64,000 nt of DNA from Avichristensenella sp031549905 (GTDB lineage Bacteria; Bacillota; Clostridia; Christensenellales; Aristaeellaceae), in assembly GCA_031549905.1 (NCBI GenBank), contig JAVBPC010000024.1, forward strand, positions 60,271 to 124,270, given 5' to 3'. Shown in pieces: positions 50,119-60,078 of the stretch; the stretch's first letter is position 1; each line of letters begins with the position of its first letter. Below the pieces are notes generated by a model. The model saw only the letters and a program-made list of their open reading frames with translations. It ran no database searches and was not told the DNA's origin. A program made the translations under genes and the position numbers.

Positions 50119-51024
50119 TCATTTCGGGGATAAGATTTCTTGTGCTCTTTCTCGTAGCAGGACCTTCAACTTTTCCGGCGCAAGCACCTCTATTTGCGCG
50201 CCAAACCCCATCAGCAGTGAAAACCACATGCGCTCCATCGGTACATTGAGCGCCATCACAAAGTCGCCGTTCTCGCGCTCCCCAACAATCTTACCGTTTA
50301 TGTATTCCACAATCTGCATGCGCGCTTCGGCCTTGCAAAGCAAGCGGATATCCCACAGTTCGCGCGTATCTGTCCGGGCGGCGGCATGCATCAGCGCTTC
50401 CACGTTGCCGTGCGCCTTCGTAAACGTACCTTGCGCCGCCTCCATGCCTGCTATCCGCGCCAACTTGAATGTGCGGTACCCCTGCTTCTGGCGGCAGTAC
50501 GCGAACAAATACCACGCATACCATTGAAAAGACAATGCAAGGGGTTCTATTACCCTCTCTGTAAGCACCCCTTCCGCATTACTGTACGTTATTTTCAGCG
50601 GCGTTCCGTCCTCTATTGCCTTTTCGATCGCCCGCAATCGCTCGCCAAGCGCGCCCTCCCGCGCCACAGCGAAGTCGATGAAAACCCGCTGCTCCCCGCC
50701 CCGCATCGTAGCCAGCGCCTTTTCCAGCGTCTGCTGCACCCGCTCATTTTCGTACGCGCTGTCAAGCCCTTTCAGCGCCGTGATGATGTTCTGATAATCA
50801 TCCTTTCCGGCAATCTGGCGGGTCAGCTTGAAACCGTCCACAATCGCGTAGCCGCCCTCCGCGCCGTGCGCAGCTGTCACGGGGATGCCCGCCCGGCAAA
50901 GCGCATCAATATCGCGCTGGATGGTGCGCCTCGACACCTCAAACCGCCGCGCCAGCTGGGAAGCGCTCACGGTATCGCGGCCCAGCAGGTACATGGTGAT
51001 CGCGATCAATCTGTCTGTTTTCAT
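50119..51024 (-). CDS. WYL-domain transcriptional regulator (YafY/DeoR-like)
   Basis: This 301-residue regulator has an N-terminal helix-turn-helix (VSASQLARRFEVSRRTIQRDIDAL), a middle segment, and a WYL domain (LSFQWYAWYLFAYCRQKQGYRTFKLARI), which senses nucleotides or other ligands in several bacterial regulators. A C-terminal WCX-like extension follows. It begins just after the terminator of the neighbouring transport operon, so it has its own promoter in the gap, and it precedes the DUF3795-GNAT gene. The target is not known. Confidence 0.92.
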   Translation of the reverse strand: MKTDRLIAITMYLLGRDTVSASQLARRFEVSRRTIQRDIDALCRAGIPVTAAHGAEGGYAIVDGFKLTRQIAGKDDYQNIITALKGLDSAYENERVQQTLEKALATMRGGEQRVFIDFAVAREGALGERLRAIEKAIEDGTPLKITYSNAEGVLTERVIEPLALSFQWYAWYLFAYCRQKQGYRTFKLARIAGMEAAQGTFTKAHGNVEALMHAAARTDTRELWDIRLLCKAEARMQIVEYINGKIVGERENGDFVMALNVPMERMWFSLLMGFGAQIEVLAPEKLKVLLRERAQEILSPK

Positions 51025-51034
51025 ACTTGTTCAC

Positions 51035-51060
51035 AAAAAAGCCCGGCTTGCGCCGGGCTT
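51035..51060 (-). terminator. Terminator of the second sugar importer operon
   Basis: A perfect 10-bp stem (AAGCCCGGCG-type arms 51040-51049 and 51051-51060, tight loop) is followed on the minus strand by TTTTTTGT, 23 bases past the binding-protein stop at 51083. Confidence 0.88.
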
Positions 51061-51082
51061 CCCCCCTCAAGGGATTTTGCGG

Positions 51083-52552
51083 TTATTCCAGGCTCGCAAG
51101 GTGCGCGTCGAGCTGCTCCTGAGCAGCGGCGATGACTTCGCGCAGGCCCGCGGCTTCCATCTCGGCGATCACGGCAGGCAGGGACTCAACCGGGTCAACG
51201 GTGCCGGTGAAGATCTGGCCAAACCACTTTTCGCGGATAACCGTCATCTGGGCAATTTCCATCGTGAAGTCGCTGGGGTCAAACGAGAAGCCGTAGTCAG
51301 CCGCGACCAGCGCATTCTCGTAGCCGGCGAACACAACATCCCACATGTTCACATCAACGGGGACCGCGTCAAAGTTGGACTTTTCCACGGACGCAAGCGC
51401 ATAGGAACCCTGCGAGAACGCCCACGGGCTGTAGTTGTTCACGCCGTCATCCGTCTTGGAAACAGTGCCATCCTCATTGTAGTTGAAGTGCTTGCCTTCA
51501 ACGCCATAGCGGAGAATGTCGCGGTAGGTCTTGTCGGTGTTGACGAGCTCCTGATACTTCAGCGCAAGCTCCAGCTTGGCGGCATTATCTTCCAGCGTCA
51601 CGCTGAAAGCGTTCAGTGAGCCGCGAACGCCCGATGTGGACAGGTACGGTCCGGAGATCTTGGAGATCGCGATCGGATACTGATAGCCGGAACTCCAGAT
51701 AGAATCCGCACCATAGAAGCCCTGGCCGAACTTCAGGAAGTGCTGCTTGTTGTCAATGCCGGCAACTTCGGTTGTGGCGGCATCAGGATTGATGTAGCCC
51801 TTGACATACCAGTCATGCAGCGCCGTCAGGCGGCGGATCATCTCTTCATCCTCATACATGCTGATGATCTTCGTCGCATCTTCGGTGCCCGCCGCAGAGT
51901 ACGGGAAGCCGATCTGGCAGTCACGGTTGATATAGTTGAACGTAGCATCAATGCCCGAGGGGCTGCGCATCAGCACCAGCGGGTACTCATCCGGGAAGGC
52001 TTCCTTCTGCGCCGCCAGATACGGCTCCAGATCAACGAAGTCCATTTCCGCCGGAATCTCCATGTCGATGCTTGCAAAGAATTCCTTGTCAAACATCACA
52101 AAAATTTCGGGGCAGTAGTCCTTTTTGACCGGGATGCCATACAGCTTGCCGCCAACCTTCGCCAGTTCCCACACTTCTTCGGGCATCGTGGCATACAGTT
52201 CAGGCGTCACAGTTTTGATCTGTTCGGTGATGTCGGCAAAGATGCCGGCATACGACTGCGTGGCGTAATCGTTGTACCAGTCGCAGGTGAAGTACATGTC
52301 GTACACTTCGCCGGCCTGGATGGATGTGAGCACCTGCTCACCGGTCATGTAGATGATGTCAACCTCAACGCCCAGCTTCTCGCGGGAGATGACGTTCAGC
52401 GCTTCGTTTACCTCCGCCACATCCGTAGGCGCATCCGACGCGCAGCCCTGCACCCATGTCAGCTTGACATAATCCGCCGCGTGGGCCGGCACCGCAGCAA
52501 ACAACGTAGCGACCATCATCACCAGCACCAACAGGGAAACCAGTTTCTTCAT
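51083..52552 (-). CDS. Extracellular sugar-binding protein (LplA-like), second importer
   Basis: This 489-residue protein has a clean signal peptide (MKKLVSLLVLVMMVATLFAA, cleavage after AHA) and no lipobox. The mature part shows an LplA-like pattern (GEVYDMYFTCDWYNDYATQSY, GKLYGIPVKKDYCPEIFVMFDK). It delivers a sugar or oligosaccharide to the two permeases encoded upstream. GGAGG precedes ATG 52552. It shares the gene order of the importer at 5533-9381 but little sequence at the ligand-binding level, so it likely has another ligand. It is the last gene before a strong terminator. Confidence 0.92.
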   Translation of the reverse strand: MKKLVSLLVLVMMVATLFAAVPAHAADYVKLTWVQGCASDAPTDVAEVNEALNVISREKLGVEVDIIYMTGEQVLTSIQAGEVYDMYFTCDWYNDYATQSYAGIFADITEQIKTVTPELYATMPEEVWELAKVGGKLYGIPVKKDYCPEIFVMFDKEFFASIDMEIPAEMDFVDLEPYLAAQKEAFPDEYPLVLMRSPSGIDATFNYINRDCQIGFPYSAAGTEDATKIISMYEDEEMIRRLTALHDWYVKGYINPDAATTEVAGIDNKQHFLKFGQGFYGADSIWSSGYQYPIAISKISGPYLSTSGVRGSLNAFSVTLEDNAAKLELALKYQELVNTDKTYRDILRYGVEGKHFNYNEDGTVSKTDDGVNNYSPWAFSQGSYALASVEKSNFDAVPVDVNMWDVVFAGYENALVAADYGFSFDPSDFTMEIAQMTVIREKWFGQIFTGTVDPVESLPAVIAEMEAAGLREVIAAAQEQLDAHLASLE

Positions 52553-52626
52553 GGTAGAACCTCCTTGTAGAAACTATTTGCAAACCGGCCATAACTGGCC
52601 GTTTTAGCCAAAGAATATGCGCCGCA

Positions 52627-53574
52627 TTACCCTTTTACCGCACCAATCGTAAGACCGGAAATGAAATATTTCTGGAAAAATGGATACGAGCAGGCGATTG
52701 GAATGACTACGATCATAACAATTGCCATGCGGATGGTTTCGCTGGGCAGCTTTTCATCCGCGCCCGCCGTGATGTACTGTGCGTTTCTGGTCAGGAAGTC
52801 TATCTTGTTTTCAATGCTGATCAGCAGGTATTGCAGCGGATACAGATCCTGCCGGTTTGTGTTCAAGTACATGCGCGCCTGGAACCAATCATTCCAGAAA
52901 CCGAAAGTGAAAAACAGGCCGATGGTGGCGATCGCGGGCAGTGAAATGGGCAACACAATCTGTGGGAAGATGCGGAACTGCCGCGCGCCGTCAATTGTGG
53001 CCGATTCGATCACGGAATCGGGCACCGTTGTTTGGAAGAACGTGCGCATAATGATGATGTAGAACGTGGAACATGCGATGGGCAGCGTCAGGACCCAATA
53101 AGTGTTCTTCATCATGTATATCTGCGTATTGACCATGTAGGTGGCCACCAACCCGCCGCTAAACAGCATGGGAATGAAAATCATGTAGCTGTATATCTTG
53201 CGCAGGCGATAAGTCGGACGCGAAAGAGCATACCCCATCGTGGAACACAGGAACAGGCCGATGCAGGTGCCACCCACAGTCACCAGCAATGAGTTGATCA
53301 GCGAACGGCCTATGACATCCTTCTCGCGCCACAGATACGCATAAGTATCCAGCGACCACTGCTGCGGTAGGAAGCTGTAACCCTTGGCCTGGATGGATGC
53401 CTCGGAAGAGAGGGACAGTATCAGCACAAATATCGCCGGAATCACCGCTATCAGCGCCAGGATGATGAACAGCGCCGTAATCAGCGCGTTTGTGTGCGGC
53501 TTCACGCGGTTCATCTTGGCAATGCCATCGGAAACCTTGATATTGCCCTTGAAAAAATTCGTCTTAAGATCCAT
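52627..53574 (-). CDS. Carbohydrate ABC permease (LplC/YtcP type), second importer
   Basis: This 315-residue permease has six helices after a 25-residue cytoplasmic tail. The EAA loop reads SVIESATIDGARQFRIFPQIVLP and the C-terminus KYFISGLTIGAVKG, typical of the YtcP/LplC subfamily. It lies 16 bases after its LplB-type partner and 74 bases before the binding-protein gene; that gap holds a small CGGCCA/TGGCCG hairpin that could stabilise the mRNA or reduce read-through. Confidence 0.94.
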   Translation of the reverse strand: MDLKTNFFKGNIKVSDGIAKMNRVKPHTNALITALFIILALIAVIPAIFVLILSLSSEASIQAKGYSFLPQQWSLDTYAYLWREKDVIGRSLINSLLVTVGGTCIGLFLCSTMGYALSRPTYRLRKIYSYMIFIPMLFSGGLVATYMVNTQIYMMKNTYWVLTLPIACSTFYIIIMRTFFQTTVPDSVIESATIDGARQFRIFPQIVLPISLPAIATIGLFFTFGFWNDWFQARMYLNTNRQDLYPLQYLLISIENKIDFLTRNAQYITAGADEKLPSETIRMAIVMIVVIPIACSYPFFQKYFISGLTIGAVKG

Positions 53575-53590
53575 ACCCGCGCCCCCTTTC

Positions 53591-54559
53591 TCAGAACAGC
53601 CCGGCTTCGGGGTCGATCTTCTTGACGACCAGGTTGGCTGTCAGGATCGTAATCAGCCCCAGCACCGATTGCAGGAAGGCCGCAGCCGAAGAGTAGTTCA
53701 CGTTGGAGCGCTCAATGAGGATCTGATAAACATACACATCCACCGTGCGGTATACATCCACGATGGCGCCGGGGTGGCGCGTCGCCTGGTAAAACAGGCC
53801 GAAATCCGTGCGGAAGATGTTGCCAACCGCGAGTATAAACATGATGGAGATAATGGGCCTGAGCAGCGGCAGCGTGATATAGCGCACCTGCTGCGATTTG
53901 GTCGCCCCGTCAATCAGAGCGGCCTCGTACAGCGCCCCGTCTATCCCGCTGATGGATGCGAGATAGACGACCATGCTATATCCGGTCGTTTTCCATAACT
54001 GCAAAAACACCAATATATAGGGCCATGGCCCCGCAACTTGATAGTAGTTGGTTTTCCCCTCGCCCCCAAGCGCCTGGATCATCTTGTTGACAAGCCCCTT
54101 ATCCACGCAAAGGAACGCGTACACAAAGTAGCTGACGACCACCCAGGATAGGAAGTGCGGCAGGAACATGCTGGTCTGGCATATCTTCGCCATTTTCTGG
54201 CTGTACATCTGGGAAATAAGGATTGCCAGCGTCACAGGAATGATCACGCCCAGCGTGATAAACACAATGTTATACAGAATGGTGTTGCGGAACATGATGT
54301 ACGCGTCATGCCCCTTGAACAGAAATTCGAAATTCTTTGTGCCAACCCAGTCGCTGTTGACGAATAGGCTGTACAGAAAACTTTTGCCCGGCTTCACCTT
54401 GTAGTTTTTGAACGCCATAACCACGCCGAACATAGGGATGTAGCAAAAAGCGATGAACCAAGCGACTGTAGGCAATGAAAGAATGGTCAAATCCAGATCA
54501 TCCAGCGTGAACCAGCGCTTCTTGTGCGCGCGCTTCCCTTTCACTCTGCCTGCGTTCAC
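53591..54559 (-). CDS. Carbohydrate ABC permease (LplB/YteP type), second importer
   Basis: This permease of about 322 residues has a first helix at LDLTILSLPTVAWFIAFCYIPMFG, the FKNYKVKPGKS segment and the EAA loop YEAALIDGATKSQQVRYITLP. I place the start at GTG 54559, because AAGGAGG sits 7 bases upstream of it and inside the longer ATG frame that opens at 54595; the ATG itself lacks a ribosome site. It is the first gene of the operon. No ATPase gene is adjacent, as in the other importer of this window. Confidence 0.92.
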   Translation of the reverse strand: MNAGRVKGKRAHKKRWFTLDDLDLTILSLPTVAWFIAFCYIPMFGVVMAFKNYKVKPGKSFLYSLFVNSDWVGTKNFEFLFKGHDAYIMFRNTILYNIVFITLGVIIPVTLAILISQMYSQKMAKICQTSMFLPHFLSWVVVSYFVYAFLCVDKGLVNKMIQALGGEGKTNYYQVAGPWPYILVFLQLWKTTGYSMVVYLASISGIDGALYEAALIDGATKSQQVRYITLPLLRPIISIMFILAVGNIFRTDFGLFYQATRHPGAIVDVYRTVDVYVYQILIERSNVNYSSAAAFLQSVLGLITILTANLVVKKIDPEAGLF

Positions 54560-54600
54560 AGTCACCCCTCCTTTTTCGGTTTTATGAAAAAGCATATTCT

Positions 54601-54629
54601 ATATTGGCATACAATATACAATTTGTCAA
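54601..54629 (-). promoter_or_regulatory. Candidate promoter of the second sugar importer
   Basis: On the minus strand a perfect TTGACA and CAATAT are separated by 17 bases; the -10 match is weak. The surrounding gap (54560-54880, about 320 bases) is A+T-rich and holds no gene. It also contains a 9-base inverted repeat AACCAAATG/CATTTGGTT (about 54770 and 54843) of unknown meaning. Confidence 0.45.
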
Positions 54630-54880
54630 TCTGAAATTTGGCTTTATTGTAGTAAACTGCTGTTTATAAATATGCAAATGAAAAAAATGACAATGCGAGG
54701 GGCGTATTGCATTCGCAAAATTTTACTTCCAATTGCCACACCTGCCCTATTATATTTGATCCTATCTGCAACCAAATGCACGAAATATCCGCCGCAGCAA
54801 AAAGAAACTGCCTGTCAGCATTTGATGCTTACAAGCAGCTTTCATTTGGTTTTATGCGGTATGAATGGCTTTATGCAGTC

Positions 54881-56683
54881 TTATACGTTTGCTTCCGCCC
54901 AGTCAACAATTTCCATTGCAGGGATGATCACCGTACGCGAGCCTGCGGCCACCTTTTGCGGCGTGTTTCCACGGTTGACCGCCATGACCCACGAGCTTCC
55001 TGGCAGCGTGCGCATCACAACCAGCACATCGGGGTGCGGGGCCAGCAGCACAAGTCCGCCCTCGGCAATTTCTTTCACTTCCCGGCGACCCGTCAGTCCC
55101 TGGCGGAACGCCTCCGTCAGCGCCTTGTCCTCATGCCCCCACGGGAACGGCGCGCGGTTGTACGGGTCGCTGGCACCCTCCATGCCTGCCTCATCGCCGT
55201 AATAGACGCAGGGCATGCCCGGCATCGCGGAAATCAGGTGCAGCAGCAGCTTCAGCCGCTTTTCAGCCAGCGCGCGCTCTTCGGGCAACAGGCGCAGGTT
55301 CGCGCGCTCCGAACGGAGCAGGTTTTCACCGTCTTTGCCGCACAGCACGTTCAGCGCCCTGGCGCGGTCATGGCTGCCCATGACGTTGAGCAACGCCTGC
55401 GCAAACGGGTGCGGATAATTTTCATACAGTGAATCCATCCGGCGCTTGAAGCCCGCAGCGTCCAGGCTGCCGGTGATGAACGCAAGCGCCGCATCCCGCA
55501 GCGGGTAGTTCATCACGCCATCCAGTGTGTCGCCCAGGCAATAGCTGCGCATCTGACCATATGTGACCTTGTTGGAAGCATCCTCCCACACCTCGCCGAT
55601 GAGGATCGCCTCGGGGCTTGCCTCCTTGACGCGCTTTCGCATCAGGCGCAGGTATTCCATCGGCAGTTCATCCGCCACATCAATGCGCCAACCCGATGAC
55701 CCCTCGCGCGGCCATTTGGCGACCACGGCGTCCTGATCGGTCAGGAAATAGTCAATCACCTCGGGCTGATGCTTGTTCAGCTCCGGCAGTGTGGGGAATC
55801 CCCACCAGCTTTTGTACATGTCAGGCCAGTGTTCAAACCGGTACCAGTTGCGGTACGGGGAATCGATGACCTCCTGCGCGTGCACGAAAAAGGAATTGGC
55901 ATCGCCGGAATGGCTGAATACGCCATCCAGCACCAGCCGGATGCCCATTTGCCGCGCCTCTTCGCACAGCGCCTGGAAGTCCTCCAGCGTGCCCAACATC
56001 GGGTCGATGCTCTTCCAGTCGGCGGTATCGAAGCGGTGGTTCGTTTTCGCTAAAAATATGGGGTTCAGGTACAGCGCCGTCACGCCGAGGGGTTGCAGGT
56101 AGGGCAGCTTCTCTCGGATGCCGCGCAGCGTGCCGCCGAAAAAGTCATGCGCCTGGTTATCCCCGCTGCGCGGGTCGATCACCAGATCGGGCTGCTGCGA
56201 CCAATCCTGGTGCACTGTGCGGCCGGGAAGCGCGCGCGGCGGTCCCTCCCCTGCCCCGCGGGCAAAGCGATCGGGGAATATCTGGTAAAACACCGCGCCG
56301 CGCGTCCAGCTGGGCACGCGGTACGCGGGATCATATACGGTGATCTGGTAGGAACGCGCCTGGCCCCACACCGGCGCGCCTTCGCCGCCCAGGCCGTCAA
56401 ACGCGTTGCCGTACCAGTAGAACTGGCCCGTCTGCCACGCCTGGAAATCATACCACAAAAGGCACGGGTGCTCCGGCAGGCAGATAGCGGCCTCGTACAG
56501 CGTCGGGTCATCCTTTGCGGGATGCATGGGGTGGAAGCTCTCCTTGCCAAACCACAGCCGAAGGTGCACGGCGTCCGGCTGCCCCTCGGTCACGCGCAGG
56601 CGCAGCGTCACTTCCCGGCCGCACGGCTGCGCACCGCCCGGCGATCGGTATGCAGGGTCGCGGCTGTCGTGGTATAAGCGCAT
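54881..56683 (-). CDS. GH13 alpha-amylase family enzyme (neopullulanase/maltogenic type)
   Basis: This 600-residue cytoplasmic enzyme has an N-terminal beta-domain (CBM34-like, about 1-120), the catalytic barrel from AVFYQIFPDRFARG, and a C-terminal beta-domain. The four GH13 motifs are present: DGVFSHSG, GWRIDVADE with nucleophile Asp335, IGEVWED with acid/base Glu364, and MGSHDRAR with Asp439. The family splits alpha-1,4-glucans, cyclodextrins or pullulan. ATG 56683 lies 5 bases after the glycogen phosphorylase stop, so both enzymes are made together and probably degrade the same stored or imported alpha-glucan. Confidence 0.93.
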   Translation of the reverse strand: MRLYHDSRDPAYRSPGGAQPCGREVTLRLRVTEGQPDAVHLRLWFGKESFHPMHPAKDDPTLYEAAICLPEHPCLLWYDFQAWQTGQFYWYGNAFDGLGGEGAPVWGQARSYQITVYDPAYRVPSWTRGAVFYQIFPDRFARGAGEGPPRALPGRTVHQDWSQQPDLVIDPRSGDNQAHDFFGGTLRGIREKLPYLQPLGVTALYLNPIFLAKTNHRFDTADWKSIDPMLGTLEDFQALCEEARQMGIRLVLDGVFSHSGDANSFFVHAQEVIDSPYRNWYRFEHWPDMYKSWWGFPTLPELNKHQPEVIDYFLTDQDAVVAKWPREGSSGWRIDVADELPMEYLRLMRKRVKEASPEAILIGEVWEDASNKVTYGQMRSYCLGDTLDGVMNYPLRDAALAFITGSLDAAGFKRRMDSLYENYPHPFAQALLNVMGSHDRARALNVLCGKDGENLLRSERANLRLLPEERALAEKRLKLLLHLISAMPGMPCVYYGDEAGMEGASDPYNRAPFPWGHEDKALTEAFRQGLTGRREVKEIAEGGLVLLAPHPDVLVVMRTLPGSSWVMAVNRGNTPQKVAAGSRTVIIPAMEIVDWAEANV

Positions 56684-56688
56684 ACTGC

Positions 56689-59139
56689 TCACCAGCGCGC
56701 CGGCGACAGGTGCCAGATGCGCTCGTTATACTCGCGGATGGTGCGGTCGCTGGAGAACACGCCGGAGCACGCGGTGTTGGCAATCGCCATGCGCTGCCAG
56801 CGCTCCACGTTCTGGTAGTCGGCGCTGATGCGCTTCTGCGCCATCGTGTAGGAGCCGAAATCCTTCAGCACCAGATACGGATCGGCCATTCCGCCGTAAT
56901 CGCCAAACAGCAGCGAATGGTACAGCTCGTTGAACGCGCCGGGCTCCGCCAGCGTGCCGTCAATCATCTGCGTCATCGCGCGGCGAATCTCCTGGTTGGT
57001 TTCAAACACGCTGGATGCGTGGTAACTGCCGGTGGCGTAGATCGCTTCGACTTCATGCGCGCGCGCGCCGAAAATGTAGATGTTGCCGCGGCCGACCGCT
57101 TCATCCATCTCAACGTTCGCGCCGTCCAGCGTGCCGATGGTCAGCGCGCCGTTCATCATGAATTTCATGTTGCCGGTACCTGAGGCTTCCTTCGTAGCGG
57201 TGGAAAGCTGCTCAGACAGCTCGGTCGCCGGGATCAGCACCTCGGCTGCGGATACGCAGTAGTTCTCCAGGAAGATGATTTTTATCATCTTGCGGGCGCG
57301 CGGGTGCTTTTCGATCAGCTCGCCCACGGCATTGATGAAGCGGATGATCTGTTTCGCGCGGCGGTACCCGGGCGATGCCTTCGCGCCGAAAATCACGCAG
57401 CGCGGCGGCATGGTAAACGTGGGGTCATCCACAATGCGGTTGTACAGTACCAGCAGGTGCATGGCGTTCAGCAGTTGGCGCTTGTATTCGTGCAACCGCT
57501 TCGCCTGTGTATCCAACATGAAATCCGGATCAAACCCTTCACGCTGGTTCAGGATCAGCCACTGCGACAGGCGCAGCTTGTTCTCGCGCTTAACCTTGGC
57601 GAACTGCTCGCGGAATGCGGCGTCATCGCGCATGGGCAGCAGATCCCGCAGGGCGTCGGCGTCGTTTTTCCACGCCTCGCCGATGGCATCCGTGATCAAC
57701 GCAGACAGGCGCGGGTTGGACAGCATCAGCCAGCGACGGTATGTGATGCCGTTGGTGATGGCATGGAATTTTTCCGGCATGATCTGGTTGTAATCGTGGA
57801 ATGTGGTGCGCTTCAGGATATCGCCGTGCAGCTGCGACACACCGTTGACGGAATACGCGTACGCCACGCACAGGTTCGCCATGTGCACCTGGTTGTACGC
57901 CAGTATCGCCATCTGCGCGATCTGGTCCCACTTTCCGGGGAATGCGGTCCACAGCTTCTCGCACAGCCTGCGGTTCAGCTCCACCAGAATCTGGTAGATG
58001 CGCGGAAACTGCGCCTTGACCATCGCCTCGGGCCAGCGCTCCAGCGCCTCGGACATGATGGTGTGGTTGGTGTACGCCACCATCCGGCGGGTAACGCTTT
58101 CGGCCTCATCCCATGTGAAGCCCTCCTGATCGATCAGGATGCGCATCAGTTCGGGGATCGCAAGCCCGGGGTGCGTATCGTTGATGTGGATGACGGCCTT
58201 CTCGTGCAGGCGGTGCAGGTCATCCCCAAATTCCCGCTTGTAATCGTTTATGATGTGCTGAACCGACGCCGATGTAAAGAAATAATGCTGGTTCAGGCGC
58301 AGCTGCTTGCCCTCGAAATGGTCATCCTCCGGGTAGAGCACCTTGCACAGCACCTCGGCAAATGCGCGGCCCTCCAGCGCCTTGGCATAGTTGCCCTGGC
58401 CGAAGGATGTCAGGTCAATCGTCTTGGGCGACTGCGCGCTCCACATGCGCAGGGTGTTTACCATGTCCGTGTCGTAGCCGGTAACGGGCATGTCATACGG
58501 CATGGCGATGAGGGTGGTGTAATCCGTGTGCCGGGTAACCAGCTCGCCGGTGGACCAATCCTCTTCCACGCGGCCGCCGAAGTGCACCTCCACGCTGTCC
58601 TCAGGCAGGGCGTGCTCCCACGCGTTGCCGTTTTCAAGCCAGGTGTCCGGCAGCTCCACCTGCTGGCCATCGACGATGCGCTGGCGGAACAGGCCGTATT
58701 CATAACGGATGGTGCAGCCCATCGCGGGCAGCTCTTCCGTGGTCAGCGAGTCCATAAAGCACGCGGCCAAGCGGCCCAGGCCGCCGTTGCCAAGGCCGGG
58801 CTCCGGTTCTTCGCGCAGGATGTCCTCAGCGGTGATGCTAAGCTCATCAAAAGCTTCTCTGTATTCCTTTGTGGCGCACAGGTTCAGCAGGTTGGAATGG
58901 AGCGAGCGGCCCATCAGGAACTCCACGGAAAGGTAGTATAGCTTGCGACCGTTGGCATCCCGCACCGCGCGGCGCGTGGCCACGCGCTTATTCATGATCT
59001 GATCGCGCACGGTCGATGCGACCGCTTTATAAATCTGAATGGATGTTGCTTCTTGTAGAGAGCAGCCATTATGGCGCTGCAATTTGCTGATAATGCTTTT
59101 CTTGATTTCATCTTTGGTGAGTAGTGCGTGTTGCTGCAT
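56689..59139 (-). CDS. glgP: Glycogen/maltodextrin phosphorylase
   Basis: This 816-residue PLP-dependent enzyme releases glucose-1-phosphate from alpha-1,4-glucans. It shows YYLSVEFLMGRSL, NGGLGRLAACFMDSL, the long barrel segments VIHINDTHPGLAIPELMR and the PLP Lys659 in EASGTGNMKF, followed by LTIGTLDGANVEM. Length is normal for the GT35 family. ATG 59139 (MQQHALL) is preceded by AAGGAGG, and a good promoter lies directly upstream. It heads a two-gene operon with the GH13 enzyme. Confidence 0.97.
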   Translation of the reverse strand: MQQHALLTKDEIKKSIISKLQRHNGCSLQEATSIQIYKAVASTVRDQIMNKRVATRRAVRDANGRKLYYLSVEFLMGRSLHSNLLNLCATKEYREAFDELSITAEDILREEPEPGLGNGGLGRLAACFMDSLTTEELPAMGCTIRYEYGLFRQRIVDGQQVELPDTWLENGNAWEHALPEDSVEVHFGGRVEEDWSTGELVTRHTDYTTLIAMPYDMPVTGYDTDMVNTLRMWSAQSPKTIDLTSFGQGNYAKALEGRAFAEVLCKVLYPEDDHFEGKQLRLNQHYFFTSASVQHIINDYKREFGDDLHRLHEKAVIHINDTHPGLAIPELMRILIDQEGFTWDEAESVTRRMVAYTNHTIMSEALERWPEAMVKAQFPRIYQILVELNRRLCEKLWTAFPGKWDQIAQMAILAYNQVHMANLCVAYAYSVNGVSQLHGDILKRTTFHDYNQIMPEKFHAITNGITYRRWLMLSNPRLSALITDAIGEAWKNDADALRDLLPMRDDAAFREQFAKVKRENKLRLSQWLILNQREGFDPDFMLDTQAKRLHEYKRQLLNAMHLLVLYNRIVDDPTFTMPPRCVIFGAKASPGYRRAKQIIRFINAVGELIEKHPRARKMIKIIFLENYCVSAAEVLIPATELSEQLSTATKEASGTGNMKFMMNGALTIGTLDGANVEMDEAVGRGNIYIFGARAHEVEAIYATGSYHASSVFETNQEIRRAMTQMIDGTLAEPGAFNELYHSLLFGDYGGMADPYLVLKDFGSYTMAQKRISADYQNVERWQRMAIANTACSGVFSSDRTIREYNERIWHLSPARW

Positions 59140-59174
59140 ACACAGCCTCCTTCAGGGAATAGTCGTGAATTTTA

Positions 59175-59203
59175 AGTATAACATACAAAGCAAAGGTTGG
59201 CAA
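59175..59203 (-). promoter_or_regulatory. glgP promoter
   Basis: On the minus strand TTGCCA and TATACT are separated by 17 bases; the -10 lies 35 bases before ATG 59139. Confidence 0.75.
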
Positions 59204-59206
59204 ACT

Positions 59207-59896
59207 TCATGACAGAAGCTTCGCCCGCAGCCGTTCCAATTCATCCGCCTGCACACCCAACGCTGTAAGGTATGCTTCCACGCCGCCGCGTTCCTCAATA
59301 AAGGCAAATACGGGGTCCAGCCATTCGGCATCGGACCGGCACATTTCCTCCGTGCCGCCCATTTCCAATATCATGCCCAGCAGTCTTTGCAAATAGGTAA
59401 AGGATACCTGATAATCCGCTTTGATGTCTTCCTTTGGGATGTCCACCAGCATCATCAGCAGCGCCGCCAGCATCCCCGTGCGGTCCTTACCGGCCGTACA
59501 GTGGAACAAGATCGCGCCATCCCCCGCGTTTGCCATCGCACGCATCGCCTCACCCACGCGGTTGGGGCCGCTCAGGTTCATCACATAATGCTCCTTGGGG
59601 CGGAAGCTCATGCCATTCATCGCCACTTCCTTCAGGAAGGGAATGTTGTGGTACTCAATGCCCGGTACGGCAGCCAGCACGCAGGGGCGTTCAGTCGCCT
59701 CCTGCACGGTGCGCAGGTCGATCACATGGCGCACACCGTATTCAAGCAGCACGGCAATATCCGCTTCCGTCAGGCTGACCGGCGCATCCCCGCGCAGAAA
59801 ACGCCCATACTGCGTCACGCGGCCATTCCGCGCCGTATAGCCGCCAAGTTCCCGCAGGTTCATCATCGAATGGATCAAAAGTCGTCTTGCTGGCAT
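59207..59896 (-). CDS. Protein tyrosine phosphatase (Y_phosphatase3 family)
   Basis: This 229-residue protein has the catalytic P-loop HCTAGKDRTG with the nucleophile Cys133, and the N-terminal family segment NLRELGGYTARNG plus RGDAP and DLRTVQE. Related proteins (LipA/PtpB-like) dephosphorylate phosphotyrosine and sometimes phosphoinositides. ATG 59896 (MPARRLL) follows GGAGG at 6 bases; a longer start is not supported. It is a single gene ahead of glgP, in the same direction; its stop overlaps no gene but lies beside the glgP promoter. Confidence 0.92.
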   Translation of the reverse strand: MPARRLLIHSMMNLRELGGYTARNGRVTQYGRFLRGDAPVSLTEADIAVLLEYGVRHVIDLRTVQEATERPCVLAAVPGIEYHNIPFLKEVAMNGMSFRPKEHYVMNLSGPNRVGEAMRAMANAGDGAILFHCTAGKDRTGMLAALLMMLVDIPKEDIKADYQVSFTYLQRLLGMILEMGGTEEMCRSDAEWLDPVFAFIEERGGVEAYLTALGVQADELERLRAKLLS

Positions 59897-59929
59897 AAAA
59901 AAACCTCCTATAGTCAATCACCCATGAAA

Positions 59930-60078
59930 ATAAAGAAAGACCCGGAAGTGCCGGGCCAAAGTGAAACCCCGGGAGTCATGCGGGGCAAAACCCCAAAATC
60001 CCTAGCCGTAGCGTCCCCACCCCTTCGGCGGGCGCACCCGAAATTCCATGAATTTCGGCAGCCCGCTTCCTGGGTGCT
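59930..60078. repeat. Hairpin-rich non-coding stretch preceding repeat copy B
   Basis: Several inverted repeats follow one another: ACCCGG/CCGGG, CCCCG/CGGGG and the perfect CCGAAATTC/GAATTTCGG. Together with copy B they fill the 349-base gap between the regulator and phosphatase genes. No coding signal is seen. Confidence 0.65.

Noticed and set aside
54672..55432. Open frames on the plus strand after the importer promoter
   Set aside because: They run into the antisense of the GH13 gene, lack ribosome sites and have no domain pattern; the gap is better read as non-coding.
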